Of a stretch of DNA of 64,000 nt, positions 44,111-56,514 are shown one piece after another (position 1 is the first letter of the stretch; every line of letters starts with the position of its first letter). The stretch is taken from contig NW_024881283.1 in the NCBI RefSeq assembly GCF_018691265.1, positions 10,535,731 to 10,599,730 on the forward strand, given 5' to 3'. A model generated the notes under the pieces. That model was not told the origin of the DNA, did not search any database, and saw only the letters and a program-made list of their open reading frames with translations. A program made the translations under genes and the position numbers. The DNA comes from Tyto alba (Eukaryota > Chordata > Aves > Strigiformes > Tytonidae).

Positions 44111-46400
44111 TGGACTAGCACTGCTGAGCTGCTGGCGAGCACGCTCCCGTGAGCCGAGGGGGGGCTGTACGTGGGGCCGGGGCCGGGCATCGCCGCCCTC
44201 CCCACGATGTCCGAAGCAAACCCCCCCCAGCGTCGCCCATGTGCTCCGGGAAGCCTGGGGTGCCGGGTCTGTCCCTTCTGCCATCTCCCTCCGTTAAACC
44301 CAGCGGCCAAAGGCTTCGGGTGGGTGGTCGCTGAGGCCGAAGGTGGCTGAACCCGGGAGCAGACCCGAGGTGGTTTTATCCAGTGACCTGAGAAATGTCA
44401 CGCAGCTGGAACGAGAGGGGAAGGGATGAGCTTCCTGACTTCCCAGCATGGCTAGCAAAAGCCAGTGGAGTGACAAAAGGAAGCTCTTGCAGTCACGTAT
44501 GAGACAGGCACACGTGCCAAATGCCTCCTGAATTTTTGTTGAGTTAATTCTTTTGTAATTAATTGCAAGTTGAAAGGCAAAAGTGCTCCTGCCACTAAGA
44601 CAGCAGCTCTGGGGGAGCGAGCTATAGCAACAGCAGGTAATTGTGGTGGGTTTGGTCCAGCATCAGCTCTGTGTGCTCTGCAGGGTTTACCCAAAGGAGG
44701 CCCTTTGTACGGGCAGATCCCTCTGAGCAGCAGCCGTGAGCCCTTTCGGAGTGTGCTGTGGGGGCCAATTATCCTGAGGGCACCTGGGTCGCCCTGGGGT
44801 TTGTGTGGGATCTATTGTCTCTGGGTTCACTGGGCTCTCCTGCTGTTTTAGGAAGACTCCAGTGTTGGAGGTGAGGTTTAAAGCACTTGGGAGTGGGACG
44901 GGGTTTCCCATGTGGGGATATTTTTGCGGCATAGAGGAGTTACCGCAGAATGAGATGGAAGGGTCTCTCACGCGGGCACAAGCAGAGTGGGGCTCAAATC
45001 TGGGAGAGAACGGGATCCTAGCAAGTCCTCGCTGTGAACGCTTGTAACAAATCGATTTTCAACTTTAGAGACAATTAGCATGAGAACAGGTTGCTGGAGA
45101 GGATGGGGGATTTTGATTTCTGAGAACAGGGTAAATAAGTATCTCTGGGAATGGCATAGTGGAGCTGCTCTTGCCTGAGGCAGGCAAGTGGCCCCTTGCA
45201 GTGTGTTTTTCTGTAGTTCTGATGTGCTTGTTATTAGTTTTCACATCCCAGCTCCACTCTAGGATCGGGCCCAGCTTTGCAGAACTGTGCAGAAGACTGG
45301 AAGGACCTGGTCCCCATCCACCAGCCTTCATAAACAGCAGATAAATATGGGAGAGCAGGAACCCACAGCAGGAGGGACAGGGAGAGGCGCAGGTAGCCGT
45401 GGCCCATGCTTCTGCCTGTTCTCTCTGAGTGCAGGTGGGTGGTACAAAGTCAGGTTCATTTTCTTTTCCCAAAATACGGCATATAAATGAATAAGCAAGT
45501 AAATAAACCAGTCCTCTCTCAGCAGTCTTCCTGCCATCTGCTTACCATTACCAGCTGGCATCCACCCATTAGTTTACATCTCCCTTTCATTCCAGAGAAT
45601 CCAAAGCATCCTGCAAACTTTGGGCAATGTTTGGCTCTCACTTGCACCTGCATATGTCCAGAATAACTTGGAGATGACTTTGTCCTTTAAAAAGCTGGTT
45701 CGGAGGGTTATTGAGCTGTCCCCTGAAGTGCAGACATCCCTGGCGAGCCGCACAGCAGCTGCCCGGTGGTCCCGGGGAGGCGGTGAGTGTCCGGCTCCCG
45801 GGGGGGGAACTGCTCCCACCGCCCCGGCCCCGCGTGGGACTGGGCTGCAGAGTCTCCTGCCGAGAGAAACAACTTCTCCCACGCTGGGTGTGACGGGAGT
45901 GGAGTGGAAGTTTTTTCCCCAGCAAGCTGCACACGCCTGAGGTCTGCGTAAAAAGTTTATCTCGGCTCTACGGCCAGAGTCAGACGAGGAGAAGCAGAGT
46001 GAGGAATTAGAAGCAAATTGTGAACAGATGTCAGGCAGAATAATAAGAAATGTATGGAAGGCCCACCAGGATAGATGGATGAGGCGAAAAAGGCTCTGGG
46101 CTTGCTCGAGCAGCAGCTGCCGTCCTGGAGGGAAAGGCGCGGGGAGGAGGAACAAGCCTGCGCGGATCGGCGCCGTCAGTAGAGGAACTGGTGTTCTGCA
46201 AGCCCTGGTCCCGCGGGGCCGCCCGCTCCAGGCACGCCGGCTGCTCTGCCGTGGTTGCGCAGCAACATCGCATTAGGATGCATGATTTAAACATCTTGGC
46301 TCCGGCGCTTCCACTTACTTACCCTGCAAATTGGGGCGGTGGAGACGGGTTTCCCTCTCCTTCCACCTCATCTGGGGCCGCAGACTGAGAGGGAGGAGGG
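44111..46400. other. Mixed unique sequence
   Basis: GC-rich patches lie at about 44,140-44,340 and 45,770-45,850; CAATTAGC is at 45,072-45,079. The rest is unremarkable unique DNA. No gene or repeat was recognised. Confidence 0.3.
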
Positions 46401-48190
46401 CAAAGTCTCTGACCAGGACAGCGGCAAAAATTCCTTGTGCAGTGATCAAATCGGTAATTTGGTTCTCCTGCTTTGGCTTGCTTCCCCAACTGTGGTTGGA
46501 GTGAAAACTTGATTGCATGAATAGCTTGGGTGAGTCTTGCTTGTCGGTGTGTAGAAACTTAAAGCCCTTTTGCAGAGAAGGGCTGTGTCAGTGTGTGTGT
46601 CCCCCCCCCAACTCCCCTGCCAGGAAAGGTGATTCATTAAACCACTCCTGCAAGGGGACAGTGCTGCCCGGCGGGCTGGGGACTGCCCTGCTCTCCCCCA
46701 CCTGAGCCTTCACCCTCCCGTGTTTGGGGGATGAAGGGGTGTGGGAGCTGGAGCCGCGTGTCCCCCGCAGAGCCGCCCGGAGAAGCGGCCTTGGCTCACC
46801 CGCGAGGCTTCCCGCACGGACGGAGCCGCCGCGCAGCGACAAACCTTTTCAAATACCCCAAAGGGGAGTTTCTTTATTTACTCCTAAGAGTAAACATCAA
46901 ACCATCACTTTTGTCATTAGCACATTTTAAAATAGCTTCTAATGAGGGACTCGGAGAGGAAGTGCTGGGGGAGGGAGCTGAGCCTGTCATTCTGCACATG
47001 AAAGGCAGAAAAAAATCTCTTTGTCTGTCTTACAAATTAAAATATAAAAATTGAAGATTACTACGGGCCACAGATAACAATGGAGCAGATACAGACCTGG
47101 AGCAGTGGTAGGATACGCTCTTGACTGCTTCCCTCTGGGCCTGAAACAATAACACTGGTGCTTTCCAAGCCACTTAAGGAACGTGCAAGCTGGAGAGCTG
47201 TATTAAAGGCCTTTCCGGGGGCTTTGCTCTGCACCGCAGGCAGAGCGTGTGCCCTGGCTGGCAGGAGCGGTTGGTCGGGGTGGCTGGTGGAGCAGAAAAC
47301 TGGTGCTGGTGGTGCTGGTGCGCCAGTAGCAGGTCAGTGCCTGCCTGCGCCTCTCCGGGGGCTCGCTCTGGAAGCAGAGGGACGTCCCCGCGGGCCGTGG
47401 GGCCCTGCCCAGCGAGCAGACGGATGATCTCCTTCCCCCTTCCCTCCCGGCTGGGATCGGGCCCCAGGGCCAGGCAGGGCTGGCGCCCGCTGCTGCGCTG
47501 GAGCAGTGCCGTTCCTGAGATAACCGGCTCGCGCTTCCCATGGAAAGTGTCTGCAAAAGTCATTTGGCCAGAAGCGTCGTGGCCGACTGGTGGAACTGGA
47601 CCCCCAAACCCATCTGATGCCATTAACATCAGTTTTTGCATGTGGGAACAGGTATGCCTGAAGGCAGAGATGCACGCTTAATATTGCACATGCAGTTCAA
47701 GGGCTGGTTTTGAAAAGTTGGTGTCCATAGGAGGACAAATACAAGAGCCATGCCGACAAGGAAAAGAGAAAAGGATCCCAGCCTGAAAAATCTTCCAAGA
47801 GCTGTCACGAGAGGTAAATGTCACCAAACTTTACTTGAACTCCTTATTTTTCTGGCTTGTAAATGAACAAATTGCTGATATTCTCATCAGCGATATTAAG
47901 GCCTGTATAGCTCTGCAGTGTGAAGTGTCGTTGTCCTGACGCTGGCTCGGGTTCCTCTGCCGGGGAAAGGGGAGGGAAGGCGAACCCTCCCGTCGCAGGT
48001 GGAAGCAAGCAGGGCACGCGCGTGTGAGCAGGGCTGGCTGGGGGTGCAGAAGTGTGGGGAGAGAGGCGGGTTTGGGTTTGGCTGACTGTTAGAGAGCCGG
48101 CTAACAGGCTGATCTGCCTACGAAGAGTTGGCGCCTCTCCTGATGAGGGAGAGCGCTCCTTCCCTTGTTCTGCTCTGATTCCTGCTCCCC
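46401..48190. other. Mixed unique sequence
   Basis: GC-rich patches lie at about 46,660-46,840 and 47,210-47,480; ATTAGCAC is at 46,916-46,923. A donor-like GGAACAG/GTATGC occurs near 47,650. No gene was recognised. Confidence 0.3.
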
Positions 48191-48880
48191 AGACTGAGCT
48201 GTCCCGGGACTTTCTGTGACTCCCGCTCCTGCCTCGCCCTCGAGCCAAGCGCAGCCTGCTGAGAAGCCGGCGGGCCGTCGCGGGGCTGGGTTGGGGTGTC
48301 CCTGGACGAGGCCATTTGGTTGCCGGTTGCTTGACCGTACCCCCGCTCCTGAGCGCGTCGCGCTGGCGTTTGCTCAGGCACTGAGATCCCAGGGGCAAAT
48401 CGTCCGGTGTCCCAGCAAGGCGCAGCGACGCCGGGGCCACCCAGCTCCGGCCGGGTGCTGCCCTGGGAGCGGGGGCTGTCCCCGGGCGGGCGAGGAGCGG
48501 GCTCGGCGCGCGGTGGGTTTGTCCCTCCCGCAGCGGCTGGGGGGGCGAGCGGAGCGGTGCCAGCCTGGACACGTTCCCGGCACAGCGGCGCGGCGCTGCT
48601 CGACACGTCCCCACGGCCGGGCACGGCGTCCCGGGGGGCGACGGGTAAACTGCTGGAGGTTGGGCCAGCCGCCCCAGCCTCGCCTGAAAACACTCCCTAG
48701 AAATGGTCCCATTTTACGTAAGAAAATCCCTTCCAAGCGTCCGAAGCGGGTCCCTCGTCAGAAAGGGGGGTGGGTGCGGGCAGAGGGGCCCCGGTGCGGG
48801 GCAGGGTCCCTGTGGCCACGTGCGTGACCTGAGCGGGAGCCCCGGCCCACGGCTGTCTGTCCTGGCGTGCCGTCCCTGCC
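48191..48880. promoter_or_regulatory. CpG-rich block, first of a cluster
   Basis: This CpG-dense segment is followed by two larger ones within 3 kb. Open frames of up to 256 codons occur on both strands. A promoter CpG island is plausible, but no transcript was identified. Confidence 0.3.
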
Positions 48881-49430
48881 TTAAACATGTAATATTTTTT
48901 ATAGGAAATACTTCTTGCAAGTGATAATGTTGATATTTAAGAGTGTTTCTTTTTAAAGGTATCTTTAAGTAAAATCAAGCTTTAGCTGTGATTCATTCCC
49001 ACTTGACAATCAAGCAGGCACACATAGGCACGGATATTTCTGCATAGATATATATGCACACATAGACACATACATATCTCTTCAAGCTTGGAAAGCAATC
49101 AATTCTGCGATTTATTTAATGCTGCATTGCACAAGTTTGATAGCTGGGTTGGTTAATTGCTGGGCTAATAACACCCTTCGTCAAAAAGACTTGCAGGCAA
49201 AAATTAAAAAAAAAGCTTAAAAATTAAAATGACAATAAATACAAACTCCTGCTGTATATCACCTAATGTTTTTTAAAAACAGCATCTAAATAGCAAATCA
49301 GCTAACACTGAGAAGAACCGTCTTTCCAATTCTGTTCCCTCTTCTGGCAATTCTAAAAGCTCAGGAATCTTTCATCATTAAGAAACTTTCCCAGCAACAA
49401 GCGCCTCACACACCCGCTTGTGTGCTTGCG
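48881..49430. other. AT-rich unique sequence with an AT/CA-rich tract
   Basis: This is unique AT-rich DNA including a loose TATATATGCACACATAGACA stretch near 49,050. No gene was recognised. Confidence 0.35.
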
Positions 49431-49990
49431 TGTTCGGACCCTCAGCAGCTCAGGGGCCCCTTTTCGGCAGAAAACGGGACTTTGTTTTCGCTGCTGCAGG
49501 TCCCGGGCGGGAATGGACGTGGCCAGGGAAGGGACTGGGGACGGGGCCTGGGCCGCACTGGGGGCCGCGGGGCCCCGCAGACGCGGGGCAGGACCCCTCG
49601 CTTTCAGGCTGGTAACTGCGGATCCCGCGGGCGAGCGCTGGGGTCCGGCTCCGTGCAAGTGCTTGCAGCGCCGGGAAGCGGGGGGCAGAGCCGCGGCGGG
49701 CCCCGGTCGGGTGGCACGAGGGGACGCGAGCGGCTCCTCCCCGGGTGGACGAGGGCAGGACCGAGCAGGGGGGACGCGGCGAGGCCCCGGCGCGGTTTGC
49801 GCTCAGGGGCTGCAGCATTTTGGGGGCAGCGCGTTTGCGGCGGGGCCCCCCCCCCCCACCGCTGGTGGGGTGAGTGACGCGCCCTCGCCCAGCGGGGCAG
49901 GAGGAGGCGTCGCGCCCGGCCGCCGCCCGCGAGGTCGTGGGCTGCAGAGCCGGGGCTGCAATTCACGGCACTGCCGAGAGCGCGGGAGAA
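49431..49990. promoter_or_regulatory. CpG-rich block, second of a cluster
   Basis: This is one of the most CpG-dense parts of the window, with frames of over 120 codons open on both strands. It has the appearance of an unmethylated CpG island. Confidence 0.35.
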
Positions 49991-50290
49991 ACCTATCAGA
50001 GCATAGGTCATTTGATTAGGAATTAATTGGCCTACATCAGAGCCTCAAAAATCTAACAGATTTGCTGCTGATAGAATTAAAATTAGAAACTGAACTGATT
50101 AGCCTGTGCCAGCAAAGGAACCAAAATGTCAAAGGCAGCAGCTGCACATTTGCATTTGGTACTTAACAAAGTTCTTACCAAAGCGAGTGAGAGACGTTTG
50201 ACATTTCCATGATTTCTGCAATTCCAATGTATCTTTTATTGATATTAATTAAAAAATGCAAGGGAATAATGAAGTGAGAAATGACAGAAG
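49991..50290. promoter_or_regulatory. AT-rich block between CpG islands (putative)
   Basis: This unique AT-rich sequence contains the exact POU octamer ATTTGCAT at 50,148-50,155 and TTAATTGG, TTAATTAAAA-type cores. It lies between two CpG-rich blocks. Confidence 0.25.
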
Positions 50291-51070
50291 GGAGCTTGGC
50301 CACTGGGGCTCGGCAGCGAGCGCGGAGCGTGGCGTCGGTCCCCGCTCTGCCACCGTCAGGAGCGGTTCCCGTTGGGCTGCTCCTTCCCCGGGGCCGGGGT
50401 GCGGGTGTGGGGTGCTGCCCTGTCCTGGCCGAGGTGCCGGGACCCCCGGTGGAAGCAGGAGCCGGGGGGCCGGCGCGGCCGCGCTGGCGTGGGGCTGCAG
50501 CCGCTGTGCGAGCGCTGCGCGGGGCCGATCCTGCCCGGGCGTGCGGGGCTGAGCGGGGGTGGCCCCCCTCGACAGCCCTTCCCCACCGGGACTCCCCAGG
50601 CCCCGCAGGGGAGGCACGTCCGACCGCTCCGGGCGAAGCGGGGCTGCCGAGGGCTGGGCTTTGGGAGCGCTCGGAGAAGGCAGAGCGTGGCGTTACCCGT
50701 CCCGAAACCCAGCTGGCCCCGGAGAAGGTGATTAAACATCACTCTTCACATTTCCTCCCTTCCCGCTTGCGTCCCCCGCACAGGACCGCGGGAAGCCCGG
50801 GCGTTTGGTGTCGTCGCTCGGCCTGGCTCGTCGCCCAGGGACGAGGATCTTGCAGAGGACGCCTCGTGCTGTGGCGGCAGCGGGGACAGGCTCCTGGGCT
50901 GCGCGGCCCCGCGCGCCCCCGTGGCCGCCCGCCTGGCGCGCGTGCTGGTGCGCGGCCGCACGCGTGTCTGCTTGCGTGTGCCCCGCGCACGCACGCCCAC
51001 ACGGGCCGCTTGCCGGTAAGAGCGGGAGCGTGCGCTAGTGCGAGGCAGGCAGGCGAGGGAGGGGGGCCGT
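50291..51070 (+). promoter_or_regulatory. CpG-rich block with a downstream donor; candidate promoter/first exon
   Basis: This is the longest CpG-dense segment of the cluster. Near its right end, TTGCCG is followed by GTAAGAG (from 51,016), a good splice donor, so a first exon ending at 51,015 is possible. No initiator, TATA box or coding frame could be assigned; a 274-codon frame on plus and 132 codons on minus overlap and look compositional. Confidence 0.3.
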
Positions 51071-51530
51071 GCCCCGGGGGGCCCGGTTTCACATGGGCAG
51101 AGTGAATAAATCGCTTGATTTGCTGCCTCATTTTCACTGGCTGGGCATGTGCCTTTTTTATGCTTATTGTGTTGAAAAAAAGAGCACCTGTGGAGTGTAA
51201 AGCCTGGGTGAAGTTTTAATTGGGAAGTTATTTTGAAACATGTCCTTCTGTAATTTATTTTACCTTGGGGACTTATTACTGTGGGAAAATCCTATCAGGT
51301 TTATGCAAAGGTTTCTGCCATAGTCTACTGGGATATTTCATTTTAGTTTCACAATGAGGTATTCAGGAATATTGTGAATAAGTAATTCTAAAGATTCCAC
51401 AGAGAGCAATGGGAAATTATTAAAACTTTTGCCAAAGGGTGAAAGTTTGGGGTTTGTTTGTTTGTTGATTTTTTTTTTTTTAAACAAGTGCTGCAAAAGT
51501 TATCTTCCCATCCTCAAATCCGGGGGCTTT
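51071..51530. other. AT-rich unique sequence
   Basis: This is unique AT-rich sequence with a (GTTT)n and T-run near 51,458-51,481. No gene was recognised. Confidence 0.4.
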
Positions 51531-51760
51531 TCCAGTGAGCTCTGCAGAACCGGGCCCACGACCAGGCTCTGGTGACACGCGGCGCCGCAGAGCTGCAGCG
51601 AGCGCGGCTGGTGCCCGTCGCTGCCGGCGCAGCTCCCCGGGCACGGCCGGGCCCGGGCTGGCCAGCGCCCGGCTCCGCGGGCTCCGTAGCCCGTCCGGGG
51701 CAGCTCTGAGCCCCCTGCCCTGGGGCTGGGCCACCGACTCCTCCCCCAGCTCGCTGCAGT
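51531..51760. other. CpG-rich block, last of a cluster
   Basis: This short CpG-dense stretch, open in frames on both strands, has no recognised product. Confidence 0.35.
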
Positions 51761-52340
51761 CACTAGCCACGCTTTGCTTCATATCTATCCCCACAGGCTA
51801 AAATTATAAATACATCAGATGAAGAGCTTAGTTCCCTTAGAGTGAAGGTGCAGGAGAGCCTGTAAATTTTGCAGCCTAGGTCTGAAAATATGAAGGCAAC
51901 TTAAAATTCCCTTTTTAAAAAAATCCCTCCTGCCTTATAAATATTAACTGCAGGTATGTGGTAACGAGAGAGACAAGGAGCCTCTGGCCCTTATCTGTGA
52001 TTGTTTGACTAATATTAGCAACAGTTTAAACATGACGGTTATTATTTGATATGACGCTAAATTAGAAGGTTCACACTTCGTATTAAAGATTGTCTCATTG
52101 AGGGTAAAGGAAATTTGATTCTGCAGGTCAGAATTATTCTCAGCAGATCTGTTGATTAACTTACCCACTGCCATGTGGTTCATTAAGATGCCACTTGGGT
52201 GAGGTCCCCAGGCTGTCCCCAGCCAGGCTGCAGCCGGGGCACCCGCCTGCTCCAGGGACTGAATCACCTCTAAATCTTCAAACTAGGCACTGAAAATGCG
52301 AAAAAAAAAATGGAATATTCCCTCCTGCTAGGGTTGTTTC
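51761..52340. other. AT-rich unique sequence
   Basis: This is unique AT-rich DNA with frequent stop codons and scattered ATTA cores. No repeat or gene was recognised. Confidence 0.35.
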
Positions 52341-53160
52341 ACTGGGACCAGGGGGTGTGTGTGGTGAAGCTGCTGGCAGCATCGCGAGAGGGGGCGGATG
52401 AGCTGCAGCCCCCATGCACCCCAGGGAAGGAGAGGGGTCCTGGTCCCGTGCTCCCCCCAAAAAGTCCCTGTCCTGGCAAAGGGCTCCTGCCACAGCGGTA
52501 GCCAAGAGCCTGGGCCGGGTGTGTGCGCAGGCGCCCGGTCAGAGCTTCCGTGGGAGCCAACGCGTGGGGCTGGGGGGGCTGGGAGCGGAGCCCGGGAGTC
52601 AGTGCTTGCTTTTACGATCCAGGCAGAGATGGAGTTCATCCTACAGTACATGAATTGGATATCACTTTTACACAGTAGTGTTGCAGGCTTTGGGAAACAT
52701 GAGGCATTATTGCTTTTCAATGCTGATAAGTAAATCGGCTGCTGGTTGCAAGGCTTGCTCAGGTGAGAAGCGAGCTGGCGGCTCCCTGCAGCGTTGCTCC
52801 GACTGCTGCGGAAGGCGCCGGCCCCGAACTGTGCCTGGCACTGAGCAAAGTCGTGTGGATCACTTGTGGGGCTTGAAGCCTTGGGAACAGACTTACTGGC
52901 AATAAGCTAACGACGACTAGAGAAACCGCAGCCCGGCACCCTCCCCTGCACTCCGAGGACCTGCCTGCATCCCCCTACAATTAAAAGCCCGAGTCAGAAC
53001 GACCCTGCACAGCGCCAAACGTTTTAAGTCTGTGCTATAATGCTTCTAAAATTACCAAACCTCACTCTACTCAGGAAATAACCGTTATCAGAAGCTACTT
53101 TTATTACCATGGAAACGGAAAGATAACAGAGAAAAGTCCAGTCGCATCTCTCGGCTGAAG
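52341..53160. other. Mixed unique sequence
   Basis: This is GC-rich to about 52,600, then mixed and AT-richer. A good isolated donor, CTCAG followed by GTGAGA, lies at 52,770/52,771, with a weak acceptor candidate near 52,686. No gene was recognised. Confidence 0.25.
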
Positions 53161-53325
53161 GAGGCAGATATGTATTATGTATGTATTATGTTTATGTATG
53201 AGGCAGCGGTGATCACCGCTGGCCCGGGGTAAGGCTGCAAGGGGCCAGGAGGTTGAGGGGTTCACGTATACATATATGTATGTGTGTGTGTGTATGTGAA
53301 TACATAAATATAAATGTATGTGGGA
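53161..53325. repeat. TATG/TG-rich microsatellite
   Basis: Loose TATGTATTATGTATG-type repeats (about 53,168-53,198) are followed, after a GC-rich interval, by an imperfect CATATATGTA(TG)n tract near 53,270-53,300. They are simple repeats. Confidence 0.7.
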
Positions 53326-54570
53326 ACCTCAGAGAAATACCGTTCTTTGAAAACCACCAGAACTATTTATTTGTGGCCAAACACTAAATTCTATTTTTCC
53401 GGGCTTTTGGATAGTATAAGACTGAATCGTGCAAAGAAACAGAGTAGGAAAGCCAGCAGAGCACAACGGAAAGCCAGACTGTCCTGAGAGGAGAAAAGGG
53501 AGTTTCCCGAAGGGATGGGGGAAATCTGTGGGTCCGGCTGTCCCGGGGCCGGGGCGCGTGTCCGGCACTGCTGTGGGGTGCGGGCACCCTCGGGGGGAGG
53601 CTGGGCCAGGGGGGCACTCGAGGGGAACGGTTGGCAGCTGAATATCCAGCGTGGCTCCTTTTCTCCTGCGTGTTCCCCGTAAATCTTGTGATGTTTTTAT
53701 TCCAGCCAGTTGTTCTTTCTTGCTTGACATTAAATCTTCATCTCATCAGCATTTGACTGAATTTGTAGGAACAAAATAGAAGAACTCAGGCATGAATTAG
53801 CAGTTTAAGATCAGAAAAGAGTTCCTATAAATCCCTGATCCGCCTATCCATCAAAATGCAATAATGCAAAGATGCCAACAGGACCGGTGCTGGCTGGCTG
53901 TCCCGGCCAGCCGGGGGTTGTTCCTCCTGCAGGCCCACCCCCCACCCCGGAGCCCCGGGTTTCCACCCCCCCAGCCCGCAGAGCACACTCGGGATGTGGA
54001 GGACAAAGAAAATTACATTTTCATTCTGGCTTCAGAGCTGGGGTTTCAGGGAATTAAATTGCGTCGGCTGTTCTCTCCTTTATTCTTTTCTTTTTTTTTT
54101 TTTTCCCCCAAACAGCACAATTTATGGCCGTGGCCATGAAAGAGCAATTGCCTCTTGCTCAGGCAGAAACCGAACGCGGGTTTTCTGTCGTGGTCCAGGT
54201 TTGAGTGCCGAGGCTCCATCACCCGGAGCCGGGCCGGGGCTGCCGGGACCTGCAGGCAGGGAGGACGCTTCAGCCACGGGCCGCTCTCGCGCTGCCGGGG
54301 AACCGGCTGCGGGTGCTTTGGTGCTTTAACCTGACCGAGGCGCGTGTTCCTGCCCCTGAGTGCGGTGGGAAGAGCTTTGTCAGAAATCACGGCCTCCCGG
54401 CGCGGGCTTTGCAGGAAACTGGAAAACCTTGCAGCCCCCCCCAGCACATGCACCAAAGCGCGTCTTCTCCGTCAGGGCTTGGGTCCGGGGAGCCCATCAC
54501 CAAAGCGAAGGAGTCAGCGGCTCTGTCTCCCCGGCATGCTGCTGCCCTTCCCCCGACTAGGAATGAGACC
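53326..54570. other. Mixed unique sequence
   Basis: Several GC-rich patches (about 53,520-53,620, 53,880-53,990 and 54,200-54,500) lie among AT-rich stretches, with a T14 run at about 54,091-54,104. No gene was recognised. Confidence 0.3.
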
Positions 54571-54636
54571 ATTAAATCAAGGGGCTTTCGCTATTAAATC
54601 AAGAGACTTTCACCTTCAAATCAAGGGACTTTCCCA
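54571..54636 (+). repeat. 22-bp repeat, 3 copies, with a kappa-B site
   Basis: Three copies start at 54,571, 54,593 and 54,615 with the core AAATCAAG(R)G(R)CTTTC. The third contains the exact kappa-B decamer GGGACTTTCC (54,625-54,634). The others are GGGGCTTTCG and GAGACTTTCA. The triplication and the kappa-B match are seen directly; function is inference. Confidence 0.8.
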
Positions 54637-55200
54637 GCCAACCTGGGGTTTACCCCGGGGCCGTGCAGAGGGTCTCTGCCCGGGCTTGGGCTGCGGGGCT
54701 GCTCCTGCGGCTCCCGCTCAGCTTGCAAGGACTCTGATTTATGCATTTCCTGGGATGTCAATCAATATTTACATGTGATGCAAAAAAAAAAAGAAAGAAG
54801 GGCAGCCATGCGTAGGCTTGCATTAGTATTTCTGAGCAGCACCGGCCTTAAAATATCCATTAAGCTTTCACAATGTTGAAATAGGAGTAATAGATAATGA
54901 CACAGCTTTTAAAAAGTAAGAAATAAAGCAGAAGTAAATAAATATGCCAGTGATGGATTTTCACCCCTCGGAATATACAAGATATTATCGTGTAGAATTA
55001 TTTCCACGCAGTTTGACGCACACTGGTAATGTTAAGTATTGCATGGACGAGAAATCCGTGTAGGTGCTCGGTACTCATGGTCCTTTATGTGTGAATTCAT
55101 GTCTGCAAATACATTAACAATTTAAATCGATGTGATTATTACAGGTGAGGCGCCCTTAACCCGGGTCTTTCCCGTGATCTCGGTAGGTCGCTGCTGACAT
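54637..55200. other. GC-rich edge then AT-rich unique sequence
   Basis: This is GC-rich to about 54,725, then unique AT-rich DNA with a short A-run near 54,782. No gene was recognised. Confidence 0.35.
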
Positions 55201-55400
55201 TTCCCCTTCTGGCAGGAGTGGGGGATGGCGAGGTGTAGGTGGGGGGCACCTGGGGGGCCCAGAGCTGCCCCCGGAGCTGCCCATCATCTCGGGGGGGCGT
55301 TGGGAGCTCTGCGCGTCCCCCGGCGCCGCCGCGCCCCGGTTCGTGCCCAGCGTTGTCGTGGGGACTAGTGTGGGAAGCGCCTGCAGAGCTCGGGAAAGAA
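55201..55400. other. GC-rich block
   Basis: This is a short G+C-rich, CpG-containing stretch. No gene was recognised. Confidence 0.3.
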
Positions 55401-55869
55401 CAAAGGGGGAGAACAGCGCTGTGTGAGTGAATCCAGCTATTTCACTACAGCGGCGACCTAGAGAAATAATTAAAGAATAATTTAGGGTTAACGTGAAATG
55501 AAACCTTTTGATGCTCTTTGCATTCAAGGTTTCCTTTCTTCAGCAAATATAGGAAATAAAATCCCTAATCATTTAATTTCAAAATGAAAAATTGCAACGT
55601 TCACTTTAGAAATTCTTGGTATCTTTAACATTTAACATAATTATATTCTTTTTTAATCTGAAATCATTTTTTAAATTCATCACAAAATGATGAATACTCT
55701 CAGTACACCTGAAGCTGCCTTTTTTTGAGTACTTCATTCATCAGATAAATATCACTCAGCTCTATGCAAGCATTTTAGCTTTTCTACTAGCTGTTAGAAA
55801 ACCTCCTGATATTGCAGGCAGAAGCGAACTGCGTCCCCTCCCGCCCTACCCCCGAGGCAGTGCCAGGTT
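55401..55869. other. AT-rich unique sequence
   Basis: This is strongly AT-rich and unique, with frequent stops. No repeat was recognised. Confidence 0.35.
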
Positions 55870-56100
55870 CTGAAGTTCCGTCATTCAATTAGCACAGTGG
55901 CATGGCAATCAGAAAGGCTCCAAAGGGTTTGCAATGGACAAATGGGGACCGTGTGTTTCGGGCCTATTGCCTGCTGGAAACAAACCCTCCATGTCAAAAA
56001 GGCAACTAAGTGGTCCAGAGCTATTGGAACGTATCTAAGAGCATCCCCGAGGAAAGGCCGGATCATGAAAATAATGGGAAAATGAAAGTAACGCTGAGGC
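55870..56100. promoter_or_regulatory. Conserved-looking unique block (putative)
   Basis: This balanced-composition, non-repetitive block begins with CAATTAGCAC (55,886-55,895). Frames of 62 codons on plus and 73 on minus are open across it, with no recognised domain or good splice signals. Compared with neighbours it has few homopolymers and looks like a conserved non-coding element, but alignment is needed to know. Confidence 0.2.
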
Positions 56101-56454
56101 ACTCCGAGCGAGAGCAGGAGGGGGTGTCCGCGACGTTCACCCCCTGAGCAAGGCCACCACGTGCCCGGTTAATTAAGTGAAAGGCTGGTGGGAGAGATTC
56201 TGGCATTTGAGCTCTGCTTCACGAAAAGAGCTCCCACATGGTCATTTTCCAGATTCAAACAAAGCTCCCCGTACTTCTGAAAATGAAAGCAGAAGAGAGA
56301 TCTCTGGTCTGCAGAGGCTTCCTGACGAGCTGTGAAGAGCAGGCTGCTGGTGTTTTCTAGATAATTTGATAATCTTGGGAGGTGGGAAGAGTGATCGGGT
56401 AAAAGGTGCAGAAAGCACGTCCGTATGCCAAAGACAGTGGCTGTGGAGCAGTTG
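56101..56454. other. Mixed unique sequence
   Basis: I see no recognised repeat or gene. Confidence 0.3.
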
Positions 56455-56514
56455 CATTATGGAGCTTGATGATCTTAAGTGTCTTTTCCAACCTAAATGA
56501 TTGTATGATTCTAA
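56455..56514 (+). mobile_element. CR1 3' tail fragment
   Basis: About 60 bases contain GATGATCTTAAGTGTCTTTT, then CCAACCTAAATGATTGTATG and ATTCTAAG, the familiar 3' end of avian CR1 elements with a diverged terminal repeat. No body of the element is recognisable upstream, so this is a short or heavily decayed copy. Confidence 0.85.
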
